The notes under the pieces are model-generated. The model worked only from the letters and a program-made list of their open reading frames with translations, had not been told where the DNA came from and did no database searches. A stretch of DNA of 64,000 bases from an uncultured Dyadobacter sp. (GTDB taxonomy: Bacteria > Bacteroidota > Bacteroidia > Cytophagales > Spirosomataceae), in NCBI RefSeq assembly GCF_946482605.1, contig NZ_CAMLSE010000010.1, positions 218,164 to 282,163 of the forward strand. Direction: 5' to 3'. The translations under genes and the position numbers were made by a program. Positions 51,110-59,571 of the stretch are shown in pieces; positions within the stretch are counted from its first letter, which is position 1, and every line of letters begins with the position of its first letter.

Positions 51110-51133
51110 TCTATTTCCAATTCATGAAATTGA

Positions 51134-52312
51134 TCATTCCCAAAATGATGGCTTCGTGGTTGTTCCCCCCTGCGACCGGCAATCTGCACAAGATTCCGAA
51201 GTAGACAGATAACCGCTCTTCGGCAAACCCATATAAAAGCTCAGGAGCACACCACTTCCTTCCAGCGCATCTTTGAAAGTGAGCGTATCGGGTGCCTGGC
51301 AACGCGGATAGGCGCCCAATCCCTCCTTGATAAAAATGCGCTTCTTTTGTTCCTGTGCCGCGCTGAAGTAACCAAAAACCAGCTCCTTCTCATCGGCTTT
51401 ATTTCTGATATTACCCGTTACCTGCGAAGGCTGGGGGTCAAAAAGGCTTCCTGTTCCCTGCGTCGTTTTGGCCAGATCGGTCCAGTATTCGAATGCCTCG
51501 CGTGTTAATCCATATTGTCTCACCAGGATCGTATAGCCAAAGTAAAGCTTATTGGTACCGATGTCGATAATATTGACGGGCACGTCCCGGATGATGTCCT
51601 GGCTCAATTTAATAGTCGAGCCCAGCTTGATGTCTTTCGATGACAATGTCCGCCAGCAAACGTTGATATTTTCAGGCCTCGGAATAATCTGCTTGTTGGG
51701 AACGTCACGCGTCAGACTCGAATAGAACGGCATTCTGTATTCATAGGTCTCATCAAAATTCCATCGGTAAAACCGCGTTGCGTTCGATGCATCATGCGCA
51801 TTGACATACACCAGCATCGCATTACGGTTGGCATCCACCCGATAGGTGAGACTGTCGATCGGCGGTGTCTTGCTCACTACGACATACTCAGATTCATAAT
51901 TTCCGCCATTCCGCCTTTTGATATGCAGCCGGTATTTTTTGTTTTGGTCAAACCCTGCCGGAGGAAGCTGATACAGCCCATTGCCGACCTCCTGGAAAAG
52001 ATAGGTTTCGCCATTCTCTGCTTCTACGGTTATCGACGCGCCGGGTTCGTTCACCACTGGTTTGTTATCGTTTGTATTCTGGGTGTGGCTGAGCCGGATG
52101 GTACTTGTATCGCCATTCACGTTGAGAAAACCGTCAACCACCAGGAACGTGTCAGGATTGTTCACCTCAGGTGGAGAAAACGGGTCGATACAACTGTGGA
52201 TGGTCAATCCGATTCCCATCAATAATGCCGACAGCAATAGTCCCCTCGAATTCGTTTTCCGGAAAGGATTCCTGCGTTTTGCTTGTTGGATGAAGTTTAT
52301 TTCTATTGCCAT
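51134..52312 (-). CDS. DUF4249 family lipoprotein, copy 2
   Basis: The 392-residue protein has a long N-terminal leader ending in the lipobox SALLMGIGLTIHSC at about residue 41, then IDPFSPPEVNNPDTFLVVDGFL. The middle has YRLHIKRRNGGNYESEY, FYRWNFDETYEYRMPF and ILVRQYGLTREAFEYWTDLA. The C-terminus has a conserved cysteine set, YPRCQAPDTL then SESCADCRSQGGTTTKPSFW. It is a clear paralogue of the next gene upstream. The family is widespread in Bacteroidota next to TonB-dependent receptors, and may play a SusD-like surface role. The gene begins 18 bp after copy 1. Confidence 0.87.
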   Translation of the reverse strand: MAIEINFIQQAKRRNPFRKTNSRGLLLSALLMGIGLTIHSCIDPFSPPEVNNPDTFLVVDGFLNVNGDTSTIRLSHTQNTNDNKPVVNEPGASITVEAENGETYLFQEVGNGLYQLPPAGFDQNKKYRLHIKRRNGGNYESEYVVVSKTPPIDSLTYRVDANRNAMLVYVNAHDASNATRFYRWNFDETYEYRMPFYSSLTRDVPNKQIIPRPENINVCWRTLSSKDIKLGSTIKLSQDIIRDVPVNIIDIGTNKLYFGYTILVRQYGLTREAFEYWTDLAKTTQGTGSLFDPQPSQVTGNIRNKADEKELVFGYFSAAQEQKKRIFIKEGLGAYPRCQAPDTLTFKDALEGSGVLLSFYMGLPKSGYLSTSESCADCRSQGGTTTKPSFWE

Positions 52313-52330
52313 TCTTACACTAATAAATCA

Positions 52331-53461
52331 CTACCAAAACGACGGACGTTCCGTATTGCCACCTTCCAGCCGGCAATCGGTGCATGAATGCGGTGCCGCC
52401 AAAACCGAATCCGCGCGGAAACCCCAGTAAGTCAACAGTAGCTTCGGGGTGTTCAATGCACATTCAACTTCGCCCCTGGGCGAGCAGCGCAGCGGAAGCG
52501 TGTCGGGCTCCGTACAGCGTGGAAACATCCCGAGCCGGGGTGCAACGGTGAGTCTTTTGGTTGCCTCTGTCGATGCGCTGAAGTAGCCAAATACCAGGTC
52601 CTTCGCATTGGCTACATTGGTGATATTGCCCGTCACCTGCGACGGTAAAACATCAAAAAGGCTCCCTGTTCCCTGCGTCGTCTTCGCCAATGCTGTCCAA
52701 TACTCAAATGCCTCCCGCGACAACCCATATTGCCTCACGAGGATACTATATTTGATATAAAGCTTGTTGGTCGGGATCGGAACCCGGTTGAGCGGCAGGT
52801 CTTTGATCACATCACTGCTGAGCTTGATCGTGCTGCCCAGTAAAATGCTGCCGGATTTCGCTCTGCCCCAGCATTTGTTAATATTACCTTGTCTCAAAAC
52901 CACCGAATCGTTCCTTACCTCCAAAGCAGAATAGTAAGCCGACTCGTATTCCCACGTTTCTTCGAACTTCCAGCGGTAAAACTGGGTCTTGCTTTGCGGA
53001 TCATGGGTGTTCACATAAAACACCGCCGCATTCAGCACCGGATCAACCTTGTAAGTCAGGCTATCGATGGCAGGCGTGATGATCGTCGCAACATATGCCG
53101 AAAGGTACTCCTGGCCATTTTTTGTTTTGATCCGCAGCCTGTATTTCCCATTGCGGTTGAATTGCCGGGGCGCAAGTACGTACATGCCCGCTTCGCTTTC
53201 AGAGAGCGCAAAGCTTTCTCCATTCTCTTCCTCTACCGCCAACTGCGCTCCCGTCTCAATCGCGGGCGGTGTATTGACATTCACATTCTGCGATCGCCGA
53301 AGCCCTATCCGGGTCGAATCGGTACCACCCACATTCAGGAAGCCATCCACGACGAGATAGCTTTCGTCCGAATTGACTTCGGGAGGAGAAAAGGGTTCCA
53401 CACAGCTATCCACCGCGAGCAGCAATACAAAAAAAACGAGTTTTAGAAACCAGTATCTCAT
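52331..53461 (-). CDS. DUF4249 family lipoprotein, copy 1
   Basis: The 376-residue protein has a compact lipoprotein signal (MRYWFLKLVFFVLLLAVDSC) and then VEPFSPPEVNSDESYLVVDG. It shares with copy 2 the segments GKYRLRIKTKNGQEYLS, FYRWKFEETWEYES, SILVRQYGLSREAFEYW, TALAKTTQGTGSLFDVLPSQ and the C-terminal cysteines in SCTDCRLEGGNTERPSFW. Copy 1 has additional cysteines in FPRCTEPDTLPLRC and GEVECALNTP. The duplication is old, since the sequences differ throughout. It begins 12 bp after the TonB-receptor stop. Confidence 0.88.
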   Translation of the reverse strand: MRYWFLKLVFFVLLLAVDSCVEPFSPPEVNSDESYLVVDGFLNVGGTDSTRIGLRRSQNVNVNTPPAIETGAQLAVEEENGESFALSESEAGMYVLAPRQFNRNGKYRLRIKTKNGQEYLSAYVATIITPAIDSLTYKVDPVLNAAVFYVNTHDPQSKTQFYRWKFEETWEYESAYYSALEVRNDSVVLRQGNINKCWGRAKSGSILLGSTIKLSSDVIKDLPLNRVPIPTNKLYIKYSILVRQYGLSREAFEYWTALAKTTQGTGSLFDVLPSQVTGNITNVANAKDLVFGYFSASTEATKRLTVAPRLGMFPRCTEPDTLPLRCSPRGEVECALNTPKLLLTYWGFRADSVLAAPHSCTDCRLEGGNTERPSFW

Positions 53462-53473
53462 TACCCCTTCCTT

Positions 53474-56245
53474 TTAAAATCTGAAATTATAAGTAATGGT
53501 AGGGATCGGCTGCCCGAAAATCGAAAGCTGGTATCCATTGACCCTTCCACCGACAGTCTGGAAATAAACCGAAGTTGGGTTCTTCCTCCCCAGCACATTG
53601 TACACCGCCAAAGTCCAGGAGCTATGTGCCAGCTTTTTGATTTTATGATTGCCTTCGATATTCATCGCAAGATCGGTGCGATAGTAGTCCGGGATGCGGA
53701 ATTGGTTCCGGTCGGCGTAGTACACCCTTTGCGAACCGTCGATCACGTATTTGCCAATCGGCGGGGTATAAGGCCGGCCGGTGCTGTAAGTGAAGTTGAA
53801 CGAAAGGCTGAACCGGTGCGAGAAGCGGTAATTGGAGATCAATGTAAAATCATGCGGCTTATCGTAGTTACTCGGATAGAAGTTTCCGTCGTTAGGCGCA
53901 TCGGGCGAATCGCGGTCAACTGCCCGCAATAATGTCCGCGCGTATGTGTAACCCAGCCAACCGTTCAGTTTGCCGGTCATTTTCTTAATCATAAACTCCA
54001 CACCGTATGCCTTGGCCTTGGTATTGATCACCGCTGCTTCGATATTGTGGTTCATGATCAGCGAATCGCCTCCTTTATAGTCGAGGAAATTGCGGATGTT
54101 TTTGTAATAACCTTCCAGTGAGACCTCGATTTTATTGCCGCGGAAATTACGGTAAAGCCCTAGTGAAATCTGGTCCCCGATCTGTGGCTTGATATACGGA
54201 TCACTGAGCTTCCAGATGTCGGTCGGGGATACCGTCATCGTGTTTGTCAGCAAGTGAATGTATTGCCGCAGCGTGTTGTAGCTGACTTTCAGCGACAGGT
54301 TATCCAGGACACTATAGCGAACAGAGGCCCGATATTCGGGTCCGCCATAGGATTTGATCTTCTTCCCTGATTTATACTCCTGAACGCCCTCCTGGTAAAT
54401 GTAGTCGATGGGAAAGCCGGGTAGGTAAGTGTTGACCGTCTTCGGCCCGAGGTATTGAAAAAAAGAATAGCGAATGCCCGCAGAAATCGACAAGCGTGGA
54501 CTTACCTCGAATTTATCTTCCAGGTACAATGCACTTTCAGTCGCCTGCTCTGCTTCCAGGCGATCGGGCAGGATCAGCGATTCGCTCCCGCGAGGCTGGA
54601 AAGAGCCGGGGTGCAGCTTGTAATAGATGCTGCTGAGACCGAATTCCAATGTATGCTTCGGATGCAGTACATAGCTGAAATCCGCCTTGAAGTTGGATTG
54701 GTTAATGTCAAATTTCAGATCAAATGAATTAAGGGGCAACCCTTCGGCTTCCATTGCATACTGGTACTTGCTATGCGCGGCCGTGAGTACGCCATACAAC
54801 CGGGAATTAAAGGTGTGCTTCCATTTAATGGAGCCCAGCTGATTCTGATAGCTATACAAGGTGTCTCCGTAAAGCCTGAAACGGTCATCGCTGACATAGC
54901 CTGTCAGGAACAAGCTGTTCTTTTCATTGATTTCATGGCTTATGTGAAGATTCACATCGTAGAATGACGCCGAGCTTTTGTTGTAATTCTCATTGTCCAA
55001 TGCTTTGATCACCCAGTTCGAATAGGTCGATCGTCCGCCGAGCAAGAAAGACGTCTTATCCTTTACAAGCGGGCCTTCGAGGGTCAGACGGCCCGTTACG
55101 AGCCCGATCCCTCCGGATGCCACAAATTTCTTCTTGTTTCCGTCCCGGCTGTTAATGTCCAGCACCGAGGCAAGCCTGCCACCAAACTTGGACGGAATCG
55201 TGCTTTTATACAGTTCGACATCCTTCACAACATCGGGATTGAATGCAGAGAAAAAACCGAAAAGGTGTGAAGGGTTGTAAATAACCGCGTCGTTGTACTG
55301 GATAAGGTTCTGGTCCACGGAGCCGCCACGGACGTTCAATCCGGTGCTGTTCTCGCCTACGGACTTTATCCCCGGTAATGTCAGCACCGTCCGCAAGAGG
55401 TCGGTCTCTCCAAAAACGGTCGGCACCTGTTTCAGATTTTTGATCGTGAGCTTTACAGTACCCATTTGCGTACCCACCACATTCCGGTCCATTCCCGCTT
55501 TCACCGAAACCTCTTTCAATGCGATCACACTTTCCCGCATTTCGATATCCAGCTTGCCGTCGGAATAGAGAATAACCTGTCGCTGAGTCTCCCGCATACC
55601 GGTGCTCTTAATGCGAACAGACTGTTTACCACGCGGGATGGTCAGCGCATATTGCCCGAGGGCATCGGTGGTTACACCAATGGATGGCGAATTGATAAAA
55701 ACGGCCGCTCCGATCACCGGCTCACCAGTAACCGCGTTCCGTACATAACCGGTAATGGTCGAATTCCCTGGTGTGATCCTGTGTTTTTTGATACCGATCT
55801 CATGCACTTTACTTTCTGCCGTGGACAGCAATTTTTCTTTGATGTCGCTTTCCGGACCTGCGTAGGCAATCGTATCCGTTTCCCCTGCCCTGTCGGGATT
55901 GAACAACCCGGGTGTCAGCTGCGTGATGATTTTCTGTCCCTGGGTAATGAAGATCCTCTTTTGCCCATCGATCGCATATTCGAACTCCGAGCCCCTGAAA
56001 ACCTGGTCGAGCACTTCGCGAAGCGACAAATTCTGCACGTTCAGGTCCAGGGTGAGGCTATCGAACCGGGGCGCATCATAGTAGAAGTAGTAGCCGGTCT
56101 GCGATTCGACCTGCTTTACGAACTGGTCGAACCTGGCCGAATCGAGCCGCATGCTGATCTTCTTTTCAGGGACATTCTGGCCCATTGAAGAATGGGCGTT
56201 AAAAAGGCAGCAGATGAAAAGGGCTAAGGGTAAAAGTATTCTCAT
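53474..56245 (-). CDS. TonB-dependent outer-membrane receptor with STN and carboxypeptidase-like domains
   Basis: The 923-residue protein has a signal peptide (MRILLPLALFICCLFNAHSS). An STN domain at about residues 27-100 (ISMRLDSARFDQFVKQVESQ, YYFYYDAPRFDSLTLDLNVQ) marks receptors that signal through FecR/sigma pairs. A carboxypeptidase regulatory-like domain at about 160-245 (ITGYVRNAVTGEPVIGAAVF) precedes the plug at about 250-380 (KQVPTVFGETDLLRTVLTLP, NGLNVRGGSVDQNLIQYNDA in variant form). The barrel runs to the end (PIPTITYNFRF). It is 4 bp overlapped with the gene upstream. No FecR or sigma gene is in the operon, so signalling partners must lie elsewhere. The substrate is unknown. Confidence 0.93.
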   Translation of the reverse strand: MRILLPLALFICCLFNAHSSMGQNVPEKKISMRLDSARFDQFVKQVESQTGYYFYYDAPRFDSLTLDLNVQNLSLREVLDQVFRGSEFEYAIDGQKRIFITQGQKIITQLTPGLFNPDRAGETDTIAYAGPESDIKEKLLSTAESKVHEIGIKKHRITPGNSTITGYVRNAVTGEPVIGAAVFINSPSIGVTTDALGQYALTIPRGKQSVRIKSTGMRETQRQVILYSDGKLDIEMRESVIALKEVSVKAGMDRNVVGTQMGTVKLTIKNLKQVPTVFGETDLLRTVLTLPGIKSVGENSTGLNVRGGSVDQNLIQYNDAVIYNPSHLFGFFSAFNPDVVKDVELYKSTIPSKFGGRLASVLDINSRDGNKKKFVASGGIGLVTGRLTLEGPLVKDKTSFLLGGRSTYSNWVIKALDNENYNKSSASFYDVNLHISHEINEKNSLFLTGYVSDDRFRLYGDTLYSYQNQLGSIKWKHTFNSRLYGVLTAAHSKYQYAMEAEGLPLNSFDLKFDINQSNFKADFSYVLHPKHTLEFGLSSIYYKLHPGSFQPRGSESLILPDRLEAEQATESALYLEDKFEVSPRLSISAGIRYSFFQYLGPKTVNTYLPGFPIDYIYQEGVQEYKSGKKIKSYGGPEYRASVRYSVLDNLSLKVSYNTLRQYIHLLTNTMTVSPTDIWKLSDPYIKPQIGDQISLGLYRNFRGNKIEVSLEGYYKNIRNFLDYKGGDSLIMNHNIEAAVINTKAKAYGVEFMIKKMTGKLNGWLGYTYARTLLRAVDRDSPDAPNDGNFYPSNYDKPHDFTLISNYRFSHRFSLSFNFTYSTGRPYTPPIGKYVIDGSQRVYYADRNQFRIPDYYRTDLAMNIEGNHKIKKLAHSSWTLAVYNVLGRKNPTSVYFQTVGGRVNGYQLSIFGQPIPTITYNFRF

Positions 56246-56973
56246 GGGTTGGCTAGCTCGTCATGGGTTGAGACCATCCTGGTAATGGCCATTTCCCGGT
56301 TCTTCCGGAATTTGATCTTATTCTCCCGCAACACCCTGCGTAACTCCCGCTTGTGTTCCGGAAACAAATCCAGGGCCGATCTCTTCGTATGGACCGAATG
56401 GTACCGACCGTTTTTGAACACATAGAAAAAGTTCTTTTCAGGGTAGTAGGCGATTACTCTTTTATCAACAATTTTCTCCTGCCGCTGCTTGGTCCTGCGC
56501 ACGATTGTCCTGGATTTTCCGCCGTATATCACGTCATAAAACCCGGTACGCATTTGCGGATTGACATCCTTTCCCGACTCCAATCGGGCAAAATGATGGT
56601 TGTCGATGATAAAGGAATCTACTTTGACCGTTTGCAGCAGGACGTGATCCCCATTGAAGTGCCGGATCACGACTTCGTCCTTGAAGATATCGTAGAGCAT
56701 GGGAATGCTATCGAACTGCTGCCCGTCATATAGCACCATTCCATTCAGCCAGCGACGCTGTTTAAGGAACTGGTGTTCATCCATGCGCGCATCGTAAACG
56801 AAATATTGCCTTCCGTTATAAAGGTTCTGAGACTGATCGGTCGCCTTTTTGTAAAGCGATACCGGATAAGGCGCAGCTTCCCTGGCCGATGACGTGCCAG
56901 CCAGAATGTCCTGCGCATGGGAACTCCATGATACACAGGCAATAAAAAATAAGACAATGGTAAAAATACGCAT
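56242..56973 (-). CDS. Secreted protein of unknown function, operon leader
   Basis: The 243-residue protein starts with a signal peptide (MRIFTIVLFFIACVSWSSHAQ). The mature part shows no known motif to me. Features are YNGRQYFVYDARMDEHQFLK, DEVVIRHFNGDHVLLQTVKV and a very basic C-terminal third (FPEHKRELRRVLRENKIKFR then KNREMAITRMVSTHDEL). The stop overlaps the TonB receptor start by 4 bp (ATGA), so the two are translationally coupled. It might be an accessory protein of the receptor. The gene stands first in the five-gene unit and is divergent from the epimerase gene at 57216. Confidence 0.75.
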   Translation of the reverse strand: MRIFTIVLFFIACVSWSSHAQDILAGTSSAREAAPYPVSLYKKATDQSQNLYNGRQYFVYDARMDEHQFLKQRRWLNGMVLYDGQQFDSIPMLYDIFKDEVVIRHFNGDHVLLQTVKVDSFIIDNHHFARLESGKDVNPQMRTGFYDVIYGGKSRTIVRRTKQRQEKIVDKRVIAYYPEKNFFYVFKNGRYHSVHTKRSALDLFPEHKRELRRVLRENKIKFRKNREMAITRMVSTHDELANP

Positions 56974-57078
56974 CTACGCGGTTGATTTTTATTCAATACG
57001 TTATTAGGCAGTTGACTTGTTGCAGTACCGGGGCTTTGTACCAAAAGATGTGAACATAAGTTACATACTTCATCTGAC

Positions 57079-57114
57079 GAATTAATTATTTTATTCAAAA
57101 TATTTAATTAATTC
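57079..57114. promoter_or_regulatory. AT-rich palindrome between divergent genes
   Basis: GAATTAATTA at 57079-57088 and its exact complement TAATTAATTC at 57105-57114 flank a 16-base AT-rich centre. It lies in the 242-bp region between the secreted-protein operon (minus) and the epimerase gene (plus), at a place suited to an operator. No binding protein can be named. Confidence 0.4.
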
Positions 57115-57171
57115 TCAAAAGAATCAAATGCTATTTATTTAATGCATGAGTGCCTGTTTCTACGAATCCCC

Positions 57172-57179
57172 TAACTTTG
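57172..57179 (+). promoter_or_regulatory. Putative epimerase promoter, -7 element
   Basis: TAACTTTG matches TAnnTTTG exactly, 36 bp before the start of the epimerase gene. No TTG at the -33 distance. Confidence 0.45.
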
Positions 57180-57215
57180 GTTTTTTATAGGTACCACACA
57201 TTTCCACTCACCTTT

Positions 57216-58277
57216 ATGAAAATTCTGATCACCGGTGGAGCCGGTTTCGTTGGCTCTTCGCTGGCCATTGCTTTAAAAACAAACTATCCTGATTACCAGG
57301 TTTACGCCCTGGACAACCTGAAAAGAAGAGGGTCTGAACTGAATATCCCGAGACTGAAAAGGGCTGGCGTGGAGTTTGTCCACGGGGACATACGGAACAA
57401 GGAAGATTTTGATGCTATTCCGGCCGTCGACACGGTGATCGAAGCCTCGGCAGAGCCTTCGGTACTGGCTGGATTGGACGGCACACCCGACTACCTGATC
57501 AACACTAACCTGGTAGGGACTGTCAACTGTCTCAATTATGCATTGAAACACAAGGCGGCTTTTATTTTCCTCTCTACCAGCCGTGTTTATCCGATCAAAA
57601 CGATCGAGACATTGAATTTTGTCGAAGAAGAGACACGTTTCGCATTATCGGATGAGCAACCTGTGCCGGGGGTTTCGTCGAAAGGTATTGCAGAAGACTT
57701 CCCGCTGAACGGCGCACGATCGTTGTATGGCACTACCAAGCTGGCTTCGGAACTGATCATCCAGGAGTATAACGAGTTTTATAACCTTAAAACAGTCATC
57801 AATCGCTGCGGTGTAATCACCGGTCCATGGCAAATGGGGAAGGTGGATCAGGGCGTGATGGTGCTCTGGATCGCCAAGCATTATTTCGAACAACAGCTCG
57901 GCTACTTTGGTTATGGTGGCACGGGGAAGCAGATCCGCGATATGCTGCACGTAGCTGATCTGTACAATCTGATCGACTGGCAACTGCATAACCTCGACAA
58001 GGTCAACGGCGAAATCCTGAATGCAGGAGGCGGTTTACAAAGCAGCGCTTCCTTGCAGGAACTGACCAAAATCTGCCAGGAAGTGACCGGTAAAACCATT
58101 CCCATTAAAGTAGTTCCCGAAAACAGGACAGCAGACATTCGCCTGTACGTCACCGACAACACCCGGGTAACCGCATTGACAGGATGGGAACCCAAAATCG
58201 GCATCCGTCAGATCGTGGAAGAAATCACCGCCTGGCTGGGTGAAAACGAAGCGGACCTCGCTCCGATTTTGAAATAA
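57216..58277 (+). CDS. NAD-dependent epimerase/dehydratase (extended SDR; CDP-paratose/CDP-tyvelose 2-epimerase-like)
   Basis: The ATG at 57216 begins MKILITGGAGFVGSSLAIAL, the Rossmann start. Upstream in-frame codons are not preferred. The 353-residue protein has VYALDNLKRRGSELNIPRLK, FVHGDIRNKEDFDAIPAVDT, VIEASAEPSVLAGLDGTPDY, LINTNLVGTVNCLNYALKHK, the active Tyr-Lys pair in GARSLYGTTKLASELIIQEY, and VINRCGVITGPWQMGKVDQG. The segment LKRRGSELNIPRLK is like that of CDP-paratose/CDP-tyvelose 2-epimerases. The product probably changes a nucleotide sugar for surface polysaccharide. No glycosyltransferases are adjacent. The gene ends at the dispersed repeat region. Confidence 0.87.
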   Translation: MKILITGGAGFVGSSLAIALKTNYPDYQVYALDNLKRRGSELNIPRLKRAGVEFVHGDIRNKEDFDAIPAVDTVIEASAEPSVLAGLDGTPDYLINTNLVGTVNCLNYALKHKAAFIFLSTSRVYPIKTIETLNFVEEETRFALSDEQPVPGVSSKGIAEDFPLNGARSLYGTTKLASELIIQEYNEFYNLKTVINRCGVITGPWQMGKVDQGVMVLWIAKHYFEQQLGYFGYGGTGKQIRDMLHVADLYNLIDWQLHNLDKVNGEILNAGGGLQSSASLQELTKICQEVTGKTIPIKVVPENRTADIRLYVTDNTRVTALTGWEPKIGIRQIVEEITAWLGENEADLAPILK

Positions 58278-58521
58278 TGTATCAGGATCGCGTACTTGTT
58301 GTTACATACCAAGGGCATTTGACGGGTTTAACATCCTGATTCTCTACCAGGATTACATGCCTGACGGCATTATGACGTAGCAGAAAAGAGCGGATAGTGA
58401 AGTATTGGCTATCCGCCGGGTGAGGACCCAAAATCGCGTAGCGATGCAACCTTGGTAGCAAAAACGAACGGGGAAATAAGGAATAATCCCGCTAGGGGTG
58501 TAACAACAGAAATAATACAGC

Positions 58522-58575
58522 AACAAAGACTGCGACCAAGTAGCTTAGAAGAACTACCTGATCGCAGTCTTTGTT
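58522..58575. terminator. Long hairpin, possible terminator after the epimerase gene
   Basis: A perfect 14-bp stem (58522-58535 with 58562-58575) has a 26-base loop which itself contains a short GTAG/CTAC stem. The right arm ends in TTTGTTGTTAT. It lies 245 bp past the epimerase stop and 97 bp before the HMG-CoA lyase start. Confidence 0.5.
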
Positions 58576-58595
58576 GTTATAAACCTCCGTTACTC

Positions 58596-58643
58596 ACTCA
58601 TTAACTCATTAACTCATTCACTCATTAACTCATTAACTCATCA
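58596..58643. repeat. Octanucleotide array upstream of the HMG-CoA lyase gene
   Basis: Six perfect or near-perfect tandem 8-bp units (ACTCATTA, ACTCATTA, ACTCATTC, ACTCATTA, ACTCATTA, ACTCATCA) run from 58596 to 58643, 28 bp upstream of the start codon. The same octamer makes up the arrays around tdh-kbl. Confidence 0.92.
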
Positions 58644-58671
58644 CACCGCCAACCAAGTCAATCACTGAATT

Positions 58672-59517
58672 ATGAAGCTCATCGAATGCCCCCGCGACGC
58701 CTGGCAAGGCTTTCATCCCTTCATCCCGTCGGAGATCAAACTGGAATATCTGAACCAGCTCATCCGTGTCGGTTTTGACACGATTGACTTCGGAAGCTTT
58801 GTATCACCGAAAGCTATGCCGCAAATGCGCGACACCGCCTGGATCGTCGAAAGGCTTGAACTATCGGACAGCAACACGGGGCTGCTCGCTATTGTGGCTA
58901 ACGAGCGTGGCGCGATCGATGCCTGCGCGTTTGAACAGATCGGTTATATTGGCTATCCCTTCTCGGTTTCAGAAACATTTCAAATCCGGAATACCCAGGC
59001 CGGTATCGCGGAGTCGTTTGAACGTGTGAAACGCATTGCCGATTTGGCCAAAAACCACAAAAAAGAGCTGGTAATCTATATTTCGATGGGTTTTGGAAAT
59101 CCTTATGGCGATGCCTGGTCGCCGGAGATTGTGATGGAATGGGTTGAGAAAATCTCAAAACTGGGTGTAAGTACATTCTCGCTGGCTGATACCGTTGGCG
59201 TGGCGCAGATCAGCGACATCGGTTGGCTGTTCACTGCATTGCTACCACATTATCCTGAACTCGAATTCGGAGCACATTTTCACACGCGACCGGACGATTG
59301 GAAATTGAAAATACAGGCTGCTTACGACGCCGGCTGTCGTCGCTTCGACGGCGCATTGCTGGGTTACGGCGGCTGCCCCATGGCACAGGACGATCTGGTA
59401 GGAAACATGCCTACCGAGCGGCTGGTCGATTTTGCCAAAGAACAAAAAGAGCTGCTTTGCCTCGACGCCAATGAATTACAGAAAGCACGAACGATGTTCC
59501 AGCGGATTGTAGAATAA
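58672..59517 (+). CDS. mvaB: Hydroxymethylglutaryl-CoA lyase
   Basis: The 281-residue protein is an HMGL-like TIM-barrel enzyme. It starts LIECPRDAWQGFHPFIPSEI, with the arginine that binds the substrate carboxylate. YLNQLIRVGFDTIDFGSFVS, HTRPDDWKLKIQAAYDAGCR and the signature FDGALLGYGGCPMAQDDLVG, containing the catalytic cysteine, follow. The His-x-His metal pair is in FGAHFHTRPD. It cleaves HMG-CoA to acetoacetate and acetyl-CoA in leucine breakdown. No other leucine-pathway gene is adjacent. An octamer array lies just upstream. Other HMGL-like aldolases are possible but the GGCP motif supports the call. Confidence 0.9.
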   Translation: MKLIECPRDAWQGFHPFIPSEIKLEYLNQLIRVGFDTIDFGSFVSPKAMPQMRDTAWIVERLELSDSNTGLLAIVANERGAIDACAFEQIGYIGYPFSVSETFQIRNTQAGIAESFERVKRIADLAKNHKKELVIYISMGFGNPYGDAWSPEIVMEWVEKISKLGVSTFSLADTVGVAQISDIGWLFTALLPHYPELEFGAHFHTRPDDWKLKIQAAYDAGCRRFDGALLGYGGCPMAQDDLVGNMPTERLVDFAKEQKELLCLDANELQKARTMFQRIVE

Positions 59518-59571
59518 AGGAAATGCGCCAAAAGTTTCCCTCCGGCGCATTCGACTCAATATTTAATGTTT

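Larger units (their letters stand above)
58278..58671. repeat. 394-bp intergenic region made of dispersed repeats
   Basis: Repeat units shared with the 45420-45579 element are at 58296-58325 (TTGTTGTTACATACC...), 58344-58371 (CTACCAGGATTACATGCC...) and 58431-58461 (AAATCGCGTAGCGATG...TTGGTAGCAA). GCGGATAG...CTATCCGC (about 58390-58415) forms a further hairpin. AACAAAGACTGCGA at 58522-58535 pairs perfectly with 58562-58575, a 14-bp stem with a 26-base loop and a T-rich end. Six octamer units ACTCATTM follow at 58596-58643. No gene was found. Confidence 0.85.

Noticed and set aside
55466..56188. Plus-strand open frame of 240 codons over the TonB receptor
   Set aside because: It is antisense to the STN and carboxypeptidase-like domains. 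The product has no recognisable motif.
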